Shown: piece by piece, positions 8,653 through 16,915 of the stretch
How positions within the stretch are numbered: position 1 is the first letter of the stretch
How the letters are laid out: each line of letters starts with the position of its first letter
Assembly: GCA_009774255.1 (NCBI GenBank)
Contig: VSNK01000044.1
Span: forward strand, 1-23,831
DNA: 23,831 nt
Reading direction: 5' to 3'
Origin: Faecalicatena sp.
Lineage (GTDB): Bacteria > Bacillota > Clostridia > Lachnospirales > Lachnospiraceae
Notes under the pieces: model-generated
Seen by the model: only the letters and a program-made list of their open reading frames with translations
Databases searched by the model: none
Told to the model about the DNA's origin: nothing
Program-made: the position numbers and the translations under genes

Positions 8653-9894
8653 ATGCAGGATAACACGGAGGATATCATAAAAAGTTTTTATAGATATTGT
8701 GCGAAGTTTTCAGAACTTGTGATCTACGGGGCCGGAGACGCAGGATGGATGGTTGCAGAATTCATGGAACATGAGAAGATTCCCATTGCATGTTTCAGCA
8801 CGACTTCTGAGCCGGAACAAAAGATGGCAAGCGGTTATGAAGTGAAAAAGATTGACGCGGTCATAAATTCGGGTACGGATACAGGCATTATCGTAGCCGT
8901 TTCAAAGAAAAACGCAGGGGACATGCTCCGGCTCCTTGAAGACCAGAAAGTATCTTATTTTTACAGCCCGGAATTCCTATACCAGCTGTTCAGAAGGAAG
9001 TGCCGGGAATCTGCATCAAAGGTACGGGTACAGGACGGATACATCCGGAGGATTCCGGGGATGGAATTTGACCGGGATGTCCTGTATCTATGCTGTCCGG
9101 CAAGTATCGGGGACACGCTGTATACTGCGGCTCTTGCCAAAGCCTGCAAGGAACAGGACACGTCGGTTCGGAAAGTCTGCCTGGTACTGAAAGCAGGGCA
9201 TGCCGAACTGGGGAAGCTCTTCTCAGGAGTGGACAGCTGGATTGTCTCGGATGAAGCGGTAGAAACACTGGAACACTACTCTCTGTATACACAGAACTGG
9301 AAACTGGGCAATTACATCTATGGGCATTTCAAAAAGACTCCCCGTCTGGAATATTACCCTGAGTACCATGAGGCGGGTTGCCGTACGATCGTCGAAAGAT
9401 ACGGCAGGCTGGTCATGGGTCTTTTAAAACCTGCTGAGCTGGAAGCATTCGCACCCTGCAGTCTTGGCGGTGAGAAAAAAGAAATGGGACGGGAAGTGGT
9501 AGTTATGCCTTATGCAAAAACAGCAGAGTTACTGCCAGAAGCGTTTTGGGAATCCCTGGTTTTCCGGCTGAAACAGGCCGGATATACCGTATATACGAAC
9601 GTAGGGGGCGCAAAGGAGAAAGCCGTCCAGGGAACAAAGACGGTTACAAAATCTCTTTTGGAGACAGCCCGCTTCTGTGAAGGCTGTGCAGCAGTGATCT
9701 CTTTGCGCAGCGGCCTGTGTGATCTGCTCGGATTTACAAACACAAAGCTGATTGTGGTTAACACATCGGAAGAATTATCTGCTGAGTGGAATCTGAAGGA
9801 TGTTTTTTCGAGAGACGGAATATATAACATCAATTGTTTTAACATGAAAAACTATGATAAAGAGATTCAGAAAATTATGGAAATAGTAGGATGA
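8653..9894 (+). CDS. GT-B (GT9-like) transferase with N-terminal Rossmann-like module
   Basis: Residues 22 to about 115 form the recurring module, starting LVIYGAGDAGWMVAEF. From about residue 140 the protein resembles heptosyltransferase-like GT-B enzymes: YLCCPASIGDTLYTAALAK matches the first strand and loop of GT9 enzymes, and the C-terminal half has VVMPYAKTAELLPEAFWESL, VYTNVGG and ISLRSGLCDLLGF. These blocks recur in order in the gene at 17098, so the two are paralogues. The start at 8653 is chosen over 8641 because GGAG at 8643-8646 is well placed for it. It probably transfers a sugar in the cytoplasm. The GT9 assignment rests on motif likeness only; the family may be a distant Firmicutes branch. 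It separates rfbGH from rfbF. Confidence 0.7.
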   Translation: MQDNTEDIIKSFYRYCAKFSELVIYGAGDAGWMVAEFMEHEKIPIACFSTTSEPEQKMASGYEVKKIDAVINSGTDTGIIVAVSKKNAGDMLRLLEDQKVSYFYSPEFLYQLFRRKCRESASKVRVQDGYIRRIPGMEFDRDVLYLCCPASIGDTLYTAALAKACKEQDTSVRKVCLVLKAGHAELGKLFSGVDSWIVSDEAVETLEHYSLYTQNWKLGNYIYGHFKKTPRLEYYPEYHEAGCRTIVERYGRLVMGLLKPAELEAFAPCSLGGEKKEMGREVVVMPYAKTAELLPEAFWESLVFRLKQAGYTVYTNVGGAKEKAVQGTKTVTKSLLETARFCEGCAAVISLRSGLCDLLGFTNTKLIVVNTSEELSAEWNLKDVFSRDGIYNINCFNMKNYDKEIQKIMEIVG

Positions 9895-9901
9895 AAACAC
9901 A

Positions 9902-11191
9902 ATGAAGCAACTGGCCATATGCGTTCCAATCTATAATCAGCCTGAGATGCTCCGGGAGATGTTTGTACGCTGTCTGAGTAATTACGAAGATTTTGGAATT
10001 GACATTTATATTTATGATTCCAGTTCAGACAATGAGACAGAAAATGTCATACGGGAATACAGGGCAGATTATCGTAATCTTTATTATAAACATCTTTCCG
10101 CAGATATTTGTTCGAATATAAAAGTTCTGGAGGCATATCAGGAGATTATTGAAGCAAAAAAATATGAATACCTCTGGTTGTGCCCGGATTACATACAGCT
10201 TACGAGGCAGGGCACGGAAAGTGTGCTGGAACATTGCCGGGAGGGATTTGATATCTGTGTTTTGAACTATCGGGATGTAGAAAACATAGGGGAGAAAAGG
10301 TATACGGATATCAATGCCTTCTTCCTGGACTGCGCATGGCATATGACCTCCTATATGGCAACAGTGATCAAGCTGGCTTCATTTGCCGACGTGGACTGGG
10401 AAGAATTTTATAAACGGTATACGATACCCGGCAGAATGTTACATTCCCATGTTGCATTTTATTTTGAGCAGCTTGCAAAGCTGCCAAAGGTAAAAGCGAT
10501 GCATGTGCCGGTATCTGCGGCACATTTGCGGGTTTCTTCTTACAGGAAGGATTCCCTCTGGAAAAAGGAAATATATCCTATCTGGTGTGATTACTGGCCG
10601 GATATGGTCCACGCGCTTCCGGATCGGTATCAATACAAAGAAGAGGTTATAAAAAAACTCGGTGTAAATACAGGAATCTTGTCGTGGAATAATTTTAAAG
10701 CGCTTCGCAGAGAAAATATTTATGACCTGGATGTTTTTCATACCTATCGGAACAAATGGAAAAATCTGTCAAATGTACCTGGCGGATTATTATGGCTGCT
10801 TGCCGTTATGCCGCCAAAACTGGCAGCTATATTAAAGAAGCCGAGTTTAAAACAAATTTTGCTCAAAAGGCAGTTGAAAAGATTTTGTAGGAGACACAAG
10901 GATATTTTTATTTATGGATGCGGGTTTATGGCTCAAAAAACATCGTCCCTGCTGAGGAAGCTTCAAATAAAACCCTGCGGTTATGTTGTATCTGACCGTT
11001 CCATTGAAAAACAGAAATTCCATGGATTGCCTGTGATCGAATATCAAGAGCTGCCGTCTCCAGATTCAAATCCGGACGTTGGAGTTATTATGGCGCTGAA
11101 CAAAGTGAATACGGTTCAGGTGATGAAGGAAAAACAGGGGTTGAACCGTTATGATATTTTTTATATGCACAGGTATGAGGGCATGCTGTAA
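9902..11191 (+). CDS. GT2-like glycosyltransferase with C-terminal Rossmann-like module
   Basis: The protein opens LAICVPIYNQPEMLREMF, a GT2-type first strand, with IDIYIYDSSSDNETE as the nucleotide-binding segment. The position of the DXD motif reads LWLCPDYIQL, which lacks two acidic residues, so the enzyme may be metal-independent or use a different residue pattern. It is a paralogue of the gene at 4857, sharing YDSS and HVAFYFE landmarks and the same domain order. Residues 334-429 hold the recurring module (IFIYGCGFMAQKTSSLL, HGLPVIEYQEL). It begins 7 nt after the previous stop, implying co-transcription. From here to about 13.1 kb the DNA looks more AT-rich than the rfbGH segment. Donor and acceptor are unknown. 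Confidence 0.8.
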   Translation: MKQLAICVPIYNQPEMLREMFVRCLSNYEDFGIDIYIYDSSSDNETENVIREYRADYRNLYYKHLSADICSNIKVLEAYQEIIEAKKYEYLWLCPDYIQLTRQGTESVLEHCREGFDICVLNYRDVENIGEKRYTDINAFFLDCAWHMTSYMATVIKLASFADVDWEEFYKRYTIPGRMLHSHVAFYFEQLAKLPKVKAMHVPVSAAHLRVSSYRKDSLWKKEIYPIWCDYWPDMVHALPDRYQYKEEVIKKLGVNTGILSWNNFKALRRENIYDLDVFHTYRNKWKNLSNVPGGLLWLLAVMPPKLAAILKKPSLKQILLKRQLKRFCRRHKDIFIYGCGFMAQKTSSLLRKLQIKPCGYVVSDRSIEKQKFHGLPVIEYQELPSPDSNPDVGVIMALNKVNTVQVMKEKQGLNRYDIFYMHRYEGML

Positions 11192-11237
11192 CACGAATAA
11201 AAGCCTTTTGGACAGTCAGGATATAAGGAGAGTTGCG

Positions 11238-12020
11238 ATGAAAGCAGTGATACTGGCAGGCGGATACGGAACCCGTATTTCGGAGGAATCCTATCTGCGG
11301 CCAAAGCCTATGATTGAGATTGGGGAAATGCCGATTTTATGGCATATTATGAAACTGTATTCTTATCACGGGATTCAGGATTTCGTAATCTGTGCCGGAT
11401 ATAAACAGCATGTCATCAAGGAGTGGTTTTCCGATTATTTCCTGCATACTTCGGATATTACCTTTGATTTTACCCAGGGAAATAAGGTGGTAGTGCACGA
11501 CCGCCATGCGGAGCGATGGAAAGTGACGGTGGTAGATACGGGCCTCAACACCATGACAGGGGGGCGTATTAAGAGGATACAAAAATATGTATCCGATGAG
11601 ACTTTTTTCCTCACATATGGCGATGCCGTGTCAAATGTGGATCTGAACGCACTGCTGAAATATCATAAAAGTCATGGGAAATGCGTTACCTTGACGGCAA
11701 TCAATCTGGCGCAGCAGAAAGGGATATTGAATATAGATAAAAACAATACGGTTTTGGCGTTTCGTGAGAAAGATGATGCGGATGGAACCATGATAAATGC
11801 TGGATTTATGGTATGCAATTCTTTGATTTTTCAATACTTGAGAGATGACACCACAGTCTTTGAGCAGGAGCCTATGAGAAATCTTGCAAAGGATGGCGAA
11901 CTGAAAAGTTATTACCATGATGGATTTTGGCAATGTATGGATACCAAAAGAGAAAAAGAAAAGCTGGAAGCTTTATGGGCCTCAAACGAAGCACCCTGGA
12001 AAGTATGGGGCGAAAAATAG
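11238..12020 (+). CDS. rfbF: Glucose-1-phosphate cytidylyltransferase
   Basis: This enzyme makes CDP-glucose from CTP and glucose 1-phosphate, the entry step of all CDP-deoxysugar pathways. The N-terminus MKAVILAGGYGTRISEESYL and RPKPMIEIG are diagnostic for RfbF, as is YSYHGIQDFVICAGYKQ; FLTYGDAVSNVD carries the metal-binding Asp, and QCMDTKRE with EAPWKVW form the usual C-terminal end. The 260-residue length is normal. The start at 11238 has AAGGAG at 11225-11230; the frame is open further upstream but that part overlaps the preceding gene and has no family likeness. In many loci rfbF directly precedes rfbG; here it sits about 2.6 kb after rfbH, behind two transferase genes. Confidence 0.96.
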   Translation: MKAVILAGGYGTRISEESYLRPKPMIEIGEMPILWHIMKLYSYHGIQDFVICAGYKQHVIKEWFSDYFLHTSDITFDFTQGNKVVVHDRHAERWKVTVVDTGLNTMTGGRIKRIQKYVSDETFFLTYGDAVSNVDLNALLKYHKSHGKCVTLTAINLAQQKGILNIDKNNTVLAFREKDDADGTMINAGFMVCNSLIFQYLRDDTTVFEQEPMRNLAKDGELKSYYHDGFWQCMDTKREKEKLEALWASNEAPWKVWGEK

Positions 12021-12036
12021 AAGGAGATAAATAGAT

Positions 12037-13131
12037 ATGGATATGATCAATGTTCAGGAAATACGAAATGAGCTTTGTGCTGCGTTTGAAAAAAAGATTG
12101 ATCTGGCGGATAGAGAGATCTTAATTTTCGGCGCAGGAAATACAGCATTGCTTTATGAATCCTGCTTTAAAACAGAAGGAATATCGCCACTATATTTTAT
12201 TGACAACAATCCAGTCAAGCATGGAAAAACATTCCAGGGGAAAAAGATTATCAATCTTGAAGAAGTGAAATCGGTGTGCGGCAATCCGGTCATACTCATA
12301 TGTTCTACTAAGCCTGAGGTATGTAAGAATATGATTGAGATGATAAAACATGACGGAGCATATGAATCTTATATCGTAGATGAGTATGTCTTTACAAAGC
12401 ATTCCGAACAGATATTGCAGGTCTTTGATCTTTTGGAAGATGCTGTTTCCAAACAGACCTATGCGGATATGATTCTTTCAAGGATGTGCAGAAAAACACA
12501 GAATTACGATTTGGTTTTCGGGAACCAATATTTTGAATTAAAGGATTTTATGTTAAGGGATTCTTCGGAAATTTTTGTGGATTGCGGGGCGTACGTAGGA
12601 GACACGGTTGAACAATATTTAACAGTAAAATCCGGAGTGTTTGGCAAGATTTATGCTTTTGAACCCGATGAAATAAATTATAAAGCTCTTGGATACCGTT
12701 TAGAAAGGCTGAAAAAAGAATGGGCGATTGAAGACAATAAAATGATAATGATTTTCGGAGGTGTCGGAGGAAAAACAACGCAGATGCGAATGCGTCAAAC
12801 TGAAAATGGGAAGGACAGGCTGGGCTCAGGATTTCTTCCTGATTCAGAAAGAACAGACGCAGGAATTCATATTTACGCAATTGATGATTATTTCGCCGAA
12901 CTGCCGGTTTCCTTTATCAAAGCTGATATCGAAAGCTTTGAAGAACTAATGATACAGGGTGCAAAAAATGTAATTAAGCGTGATAAGCCAAAGATGGCAA
13001 TCTGCATTTATCATAATCCATCAGATATGTACCGTCTGCCACTGCTTATAAAAGAAATAAATGAAAACTACAGATTCGATGTGCGGCAGCATTATTGTGA
13101 CATATCCGAGACTGTTTTATATGTTTACTGA
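12037..13131 (+). CDS. FkbM-family methyltransferase with N-terminal Rossmann-like module
   Basis: Residues 28 to about 120 are the recurring module (ILIFGAGNTALLYESC, then YFIDNNPVKHGKTFQGKKI). From about residue 180 the protein is an S-adenosylmethionine-dependent FkbM-type methyltransferase: FVDCGAYVGDTVEQYL is the SAM-binding glycine loop, IYAFEPD the acidic end of strand 2, and YAIDDYF, FIKADIESFEELMIQGA and MAICIYHNP are family landmarks. FkbM members O-methylate sugars and polyketides. In this setting it may methylate a sugar of the polymer or the CDP-linked branched sugar. AAGGAG at 12021-12026 lies 10 nt before the ATG. Its base composition is AT-richer than the rfbGH genes. Confidence 0.88.
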   Translation: MDMINVQEIRNELCAAFEKKIDLADREILIFGAGNTALLYESCFKTEGISPLYFIDNNPVKHGKTFQGKKIINLEEVKSVCGNPVILICSTKPEVCKNMIEMIKHDGAYESYIVDEYVFTKHSEQILQVFDLLEDAVSKQTYADMILSRMCRKTQNYDLVFGNQYFELKDFMLRDSSEIFVDCGAYVGDTVEQYLTVKSGVFGKIYAFEPDEINYKALGYRLERLKKEWAIEDNKMIMIFGGVGGKTTQMRMRQTENGKDRLGSGFLPDSERTDAGIHIYAIDDYFAELPVSFIKADIESFEELMIQGAKNVIKRDKPKMAICIYHNPSDMYRLPLLIKEINENYRFDVRQHYCDISETVLYVY

Positions 13132-13151
13132 TAATGACTGCATTGTACGAC

Positions 13152-13159
13152 AAGGAGGT
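13152..13159 (+). promoter_or_regulatory. Full-consensus Shine-Dalgarno site of the aldolase gene
   Basis: AAGGAGGT lies 8 nt before the ATG at 13168. It is the closest match to the anti-Shine-Dalgarno sequence that I noticed in the window, so the aldolase may be translated strongly relative to its neighbours. Confidence 0.8.
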
Positions 13160-13167
13160 ACATAACT

Positions 13168-13989
13168 ATGATCAACGGCTTAAAAATATTTGACTGCACG
13201 CTTCGGGAAGTGGGCTATCAGACGGGGTGGCATTTCACGGACCGGTTTGTCCGGGATACCTACAAGTTTGCCCAGGGAAAAGGGATTGACTATCTGGAGT
13301 TAGGCTTTTTTCATCAGGAAGCCGCAGACCCGGACCGTGGGATTTACCGTTACTGCAGCACAAGAAACCAGGAAATCGCAGATGTCTTCAAAGCCTGCAA
13401 AAATGTCACAAAGCTTTCCGCCATGCGGGATATTCAAAGACCTTTATCGCCTCTTCTGCCGGCAAAAGAGAGTATTGTTGATACCATCCGTATCCTGACC
13501 CGTTCCCATGAGACAAAACTGGAAGTGCTGGAAAACTATGTGGATGAGGCTATGGGGCTGGGCTATGAGGTATTTATTAACTTCACCAGTGCGGGATACA
13601 ATTCGATTGAGCAGAACGTCCGCTTTGCACAGTTCGCAAAGGAGAAAGGGGTACATGCGATTGAGTTTGCCGATACGGAAAGCGTAATGAGCAGGAGTTA
13701 TGTTCAGGACACGATCCGTGAGTGCCATAAGATTGGTATTGAGATGGGCGTACATCTCCACGATAAGAACGGAACGGCAGAAGCCCTTGCGGATCTTGCC
13801 ATTGCAGAAGGAGCTGACTATATGGATGTAACCCACGTTGGATTGGGAGGAAAATGGCGGGATGGCAATGTGACAATGGAATATCTGCTGCGAAAGATGG
13901 GAGTAAGCGGCGGATATGAAGCGACCCTGATCCGCAATGAGATGATTGATGAACTCATACAGTTCCACCCTTACAGTGCGGCGGAGTAA
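13168..13989 (+). CDS. DRE-TIM (HMG-CoA-lyase-like) aldolase
   Basis: This is a TIM-barrel metallolyase of the HMGL-like/4-hydroxy-2-oxovalerate aldolase group. The DRE signature is seen as FDCTLREVGYQTG (D9, R13, E14), the metal-binding pair as VHLHDKNG (H196, H198), and ELGFFH, LSAM and VTHVGLGG mark the other barrel strands. Family enzymes cleave or form carbon-carbon bonds next to a carbonyl, usually with pyruvate or an acyl-CoA. No partner acetaldehyde dehydrogenase and no leucine or HMG-CoA genes are nearby, so a catabolic role is unlikely. Lying between rfbF/FkbM and the ThDP enzyme, it probably serves branched-sugar synthesis, either preparing the keto-acid donor or extending the branch; this is inference. 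A full AAGGAGGT site precedes it. Confidence 0.85.
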   Translation: MINGLKIFDCTLREVGYQTGWHFTDRFVRDTYKFAQGKGIDYLELGFFHQEAADPDRGIYRYCSTRNQEIADVFKACKNVTKLSAMRDIQRPLSPLLPAKESIVDTIRILTRSHETKLEVLENYVDEAMGLGYEVFINFTSAGYNSIEQNVRFAQFAKEKGVHAIEFADTESVMSRSYVQDTIRECHKIGIEMGVHLHDKNGTAEALADLAIAEGADYMDVTHVGLGGKWRDGNVTMEYLLRKMGVSGGYEATLIRNEMIDELIQFHPYSAAE

Positions 13990-14103
13990 GTAACTGTACA
14001 GGTTATTGGTTCCCGCGAAGCAATGGGCCAGACAGCTATGTTTGCATGGATATGTGACGTATGCGGAAATAAAATACCAATTGAGACAGGAAGGATTGTA
14101 GGT

Positions 14104-15900
14104 ATGAAAATCTCAGATTATGTAATGCAATTTCTGGCGGAGCTTGGAATTGGGCATGTATTCTATGTCAGCGGAGGCGGTGCCATGTATTTAAATGATT
14201 CATTGGGCCGCAGCACGCAGATCGAAGGAATCTGCATGCTTCATGAACAGGGGGCATCGATTGCGGCAGAAGCATACGCAAGGATCAGCGAAAACTACGG
14301 AGCCTGCCTTGTGACCTCCGGACCGGGAGGGACGAATGCCGTGACAGGCGTTGCGGGGGCTTATTATGACTCCACGCCGGTCATTTTTATATCAGGACAG
14401 GCAAAAAGGGATGATCTGGTTGGAAACCAGGGAATCCGCCAATTCGGAATACAGGAAACGGATATCTTGTCTATTGTAAAATCAATCACCAAGTATGCGG
14501 TTCAGATACAGCGGCCGGAAGAGATTCGCTGTGAATTAGAAAAGTCTGCGTTCCTTGCACGGCAGGGACGTCCGGGACCGGTATGGATAGATATTCCGTT
14601 AGATATCCAGGCATCGCAGATAGAACCGGCAGAATTAGAACCTTACCAGGCAGCGGAAGAATTGCTGCCGGGCGAAAAAAATCAGGAGATTGATCAGCGG
14701 ATCTCACAGGTTTTCGGCCTGCTCCATGAGGCGCAGCGTCCCTTAGTCCTTCTTGGAAATGGCATCCGTTTAGCCGGTGCCGTAGAAGAGGCAAGGGAAT
14801 TCTATGAGAAACTCGGTGTTCCTGTGGTGACATCCTGGAACGGGGTGGATCTGATTGAGGACAGCCATCCGCTCTTTTTTGGCCGTCCCGGTTCGGTAGG
14901 GCACCGCCATGCAAATTTTATCCAGCAGAATGCGGACTTTGTCCTGACAATTGGAAGCCGCCTGAACCTCCTGTCTACCGGATACAATTACGCTGGTTTT
15001 CTGGAAAAGGCCAAACATGTGATGGTGGATATTGATGAGAAGGAAATGCATAAAAAGAGTGTTCATCCATACCTGGAGATTCCCTGTGACGCAAAATATT
15101 TTCTGGAAAAAATACTGGAGAAGCGTGATGAACTATATACGGCACAGACAGAACGATGGATTTCCTACTGTAAAGAGATGAAGAAAAAACATCCGGTATT
15201 CATCCCGGAGGCAGAGCCAAGGGAGGGCTATGTGAGTACTTACCAGTTGGTAGATGAAATCAGCCGTCAGATGACAGGAGAGGATATCTATCAGTTTACC
15301 AGTTCCGGGACCTCCGTAGACATTGCAATGAAAGTATTTCAGGTGAAACGCGGGCAGAGGGCTTTTCTGACGAAAGGGCTGGCGGCAATGGGATTCGATG
15401 TACCGGCCTGTATCGGAAGCTGTATCGCCTCAGGCGGCAGACGGACTGTGTGTGTTACAGGGGACGGGAGTGTCATGATGAACATTCAGGAACTGGAAGT
15501 GATAGCAAGGATGGGGCTTCCGGTAAAGCTTTTTATTACGGATAACAGGGGGTACAGCATGATCTACAGCTCACAGAATGGGAATTTTAAGGGGCGCCTG
15601 ACAGGCTGCACCAGGGAATCCGGGCTGACACTCCCTGACATGGAAAAGCTGGCGGGTGCATTTGGTATAAAAACGATTTGTCTGGACTCGGAGACAGAGC
15701 TGGAGAAGAAGATCAGAGACGTTTTGGAGTATAACGGTCCAATCGTATGCCGGGTAAGATCAGACATTGAACAGAAAATTTTGCCCCGACAGGCCAATTA
15801 TATCAATGATAACGGACAGATCGCCTCCCGTCCCCTGGATGATATGGCACCGCTCCTCAGCAGGGAAGAGTTGGAAAACAGTCAGTGGAAGCAGGGATAG
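14104..15900 (+). CDS. ThDP-dependent enzyme, acetolactate-synthase type (YerE-like)
   Basis: This is a three-domain thiamine-diphosphate enzyme of 598 residues. MLHEQGAS contains the catalytic Glu48, TSGPGGTNAVTGVAGAYYDSTP follows as usual, and the cofactor-binding motif is GDGS at 453-456 with N481 closing the GDG-to-N segment (28 residues). General family members transfer the two-carbon unit left when pyruvate is decarboxylated. In a CDP-deoxysugar locus the closest precedent is YerE, which attaches an acetyl group to C4 of CDP-3,6-dideoxy-4-ketohexose. No small regulatory subunit or other branched-chain amino-acid gene is present, so ordinary acetolactate synthase is unlikely. The start at 14104 is set by AGGAAGGA about 9 nt upstream and by the family-like MKISDYV opening; the frame extends to 14023 without likeness. 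Confidence 0.85.
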   Translation: MKISDYVMQFLAELGIGHVFYVSGGGAMYLNDSLGRSTQIEGICMLHEQGASIAAEAYARISENYGACLVTSGPGGTNAVTGVAGAYYDSTPVIFISGQAKRDDLVGNQGIRQFGIQETDILSIVKSITKYAVQIQRPEEIRCELEKSAFLARQGRPGPVWIDIPLDIQASQIEPAELEPYQAAEELLPGEKNQEIDQRISQVFGLLHEAQRPLVLLGNGIRLAGAVEEAREFYEKLGVPVVTSWNGVDLIEDSHPLFFGRPGSVGHRHANFIQQNADFVLTIGSRLNLLSTGYNYAGFLEKAKHVMVDIDEKEMHKKSVHPYLEIPCDAKYFLEKILEKRDELYTAQTERWISYCKEMKKKHPVFIPEAEPREGYVSTYQLVDEISRQMTGEDIYQFTSSGTSVDIAMKVFQVKRGQRAFLTKGLAAMGFDVPACIGSCIASGGRRTVCVTGDGSVMMNIQELEVIARMGLPVKLFITDNRGYSMIYSSQNGNFKGRLTGCTRESGLTLPDMEKLAGAFGIKTICLDSETELEKKIRDVLEYNGPIVCRVRSDIEQKILPRQANYINDNGQIASRPLDDMAPLLSREELENSQWKQG

Positions 15901-15919
15901 AGAGGCAGGTGTCCTTGAC

Positions 15920-16801
15920 ATGAAGATTGTGGTTACCGGTGCGACCGGGTTCTTAGGAAGTGCGCTTTGCAAGGAACTGGCAGAGAGTGGTCATCAGGTA
16001 ACGGCTGTCGTGCGGCCGGAATCTGTGAAAAAAGCGAAATCCCTTACCGTCCATAAGTTGATCAGCCTTCCATTAGAGGAACTGGAAAAGCTGGGGAAGT
16101 ATACGGACGGGCAGGATCTGTTTTACCATCTGGCATGGAATGGATCCGGGGGAAACGCGAGAAATGACTATGAAATTCAGTTGAGTAATCTGGTTTATCT
16201 GAAAAAAGCACTAGAGGCAGCAAAAGAATGCGGCTGCCATCGGTTGATTGGAGCAGGCAGCCAGGCGGAATACGGCGTAGTCAACAAAAAAACCGCAGAA
16301 AGCGAAGCAGTTCCAACCCCCTTTATGATGTATGGGGCGGCGAAGCTGTCCTGTCTTCATATGGGAAGGATTCTGGCAAAGCAGCTTGGCATTACCTTCA
16401 TATGGCCAAGAATATACAGTGTATACGGCCCCAGGGAATGCGACCCGACGCTGCTTGGATATGTTGTCAGGACGCTTCGCGAAGGAGGCATTCCGGAACT
16501 GGGTGATTGTGACAATATGTGGGATTTTATGTATATCACGGATTTTACAAAGGCAATGCGGATTTTGGGAGAGCATCCGAAGGCGGAAGGAATTTACAAT
16601 GTAGCAAGTGGGAATTCGGAGATATTGAGGAATTTTGTAGAGAAGACAAGGGATACCGTAAAGCCAGGGGCTGAACTGGGATTTGGCATGAGACAGACAG
16701 ACGAAAAAAGTACGTTTTGGCTGGAACCTGACATATCCCGGCTGAAGGAACTCGGATTTCGGAGTATGACAGCATTCGAGGATGGAATCTGTAATCTATA
16801 A
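15920..16801 (+). CDS. NAD(P)-dependent sugar reductase/epimerase (extended SDR, possible YerF role)
   Basis: This is an extended short-chain dehydrogenase/reductase: VVTGATGFLGSALCKEL gives the GxxGxxG nucleotide-binding loop (residues 7-13), GAGSQAEYG the serine region and YGAAK the Tyr138/Lys142 pair. WPRIYSVYGPRE and FMYITDFTKAM are typical of NDP-sugar epimerases and reductases. Placed directly after the ThDP enzyme, it would be the natural candidate to reduce the acetyl branch, as YerF does in yersiniose synthesis; a C5 or C3 epimerase is the alternative. The ATG at 15920 was chosen because the glycine loop begins at once; AGGCAGG lies about 10 nt upstream. The 293-residue length is normal. 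It is the last gene before the left inverted repeat. Confidence 0.87.
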   Translation: MKIVVTGATGFLGSALCKELAESGHQVTAVVRPESVKKAKSLTVHKLISLPLEELEKLGKYTDGQDLFYHLAWNGSGGNARNDYEIQLSNLVYLKKALEAAKECGCHRLIGAGSQAEYGVVNKKTAESEAVPTPFMMYGAAKLSCLHMGRILAKQLGITFIWPRIYSVYGPRECDPTLLGYVVRTLREGGIPELGDCDNMWDFMYITDFTKAMRILGEHPKAEGIYNVASGNSEILRNFVEKTRDTVKPGAELGFGMRQTDEKSTFWLEPDISRLKELGFRSMTAFEDGICNL

Positions 16802-16807
16802 GTATAA

Positions 16808-16862
16808 TCCTAACCCGGACAAGCCGAAACCAAAATTTTGCCAGAATGCGCAATATTTCGTT
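16808..16862 (+). repeat. Left copy of a 55-bp inverted repeat
   Basis: This stretch matches the reverse complement of 23108-23162 at 50 of 55 positions with no gap. It contains the perfect 10-bp palindrome CAAAATTTTG and a short hairpin CGGACAAGCCG. Likeness appears to continue weakly to about 16885. It starts 6 nt after the stop of the reductase gene. Together the copies bracket about 6.2 kb of glycan genes. Confidence 0.9.
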
Positions 16863-16915
16863 ATTTAGTTCCCTAACCTGGATCAAACAGAAAACTAAAA
16901 AAATTGGATAGAAAG

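Noticed and set aside
11151..11237. Upstream start for rfbF
   Set aside because: It overlaps the previous gene, lacks a ribosome site, and the RfbF signature starts right at 11238 after AAGGAG.
14023..14103. Longer N-terminus of the ThDP enzyme
   Set aside because: The extra 27 residues have no family likeness, and AGGAAGGA is correctly placed for the ATG at 14104.
14104..15900. Acetolactate synthase for valine/leucine synthesis
   Set aside because: No small subunit, ketol-acid reductoisomerase or other branched-chain gene is near, and it sits inside a CDP-deoxysugar pathway.
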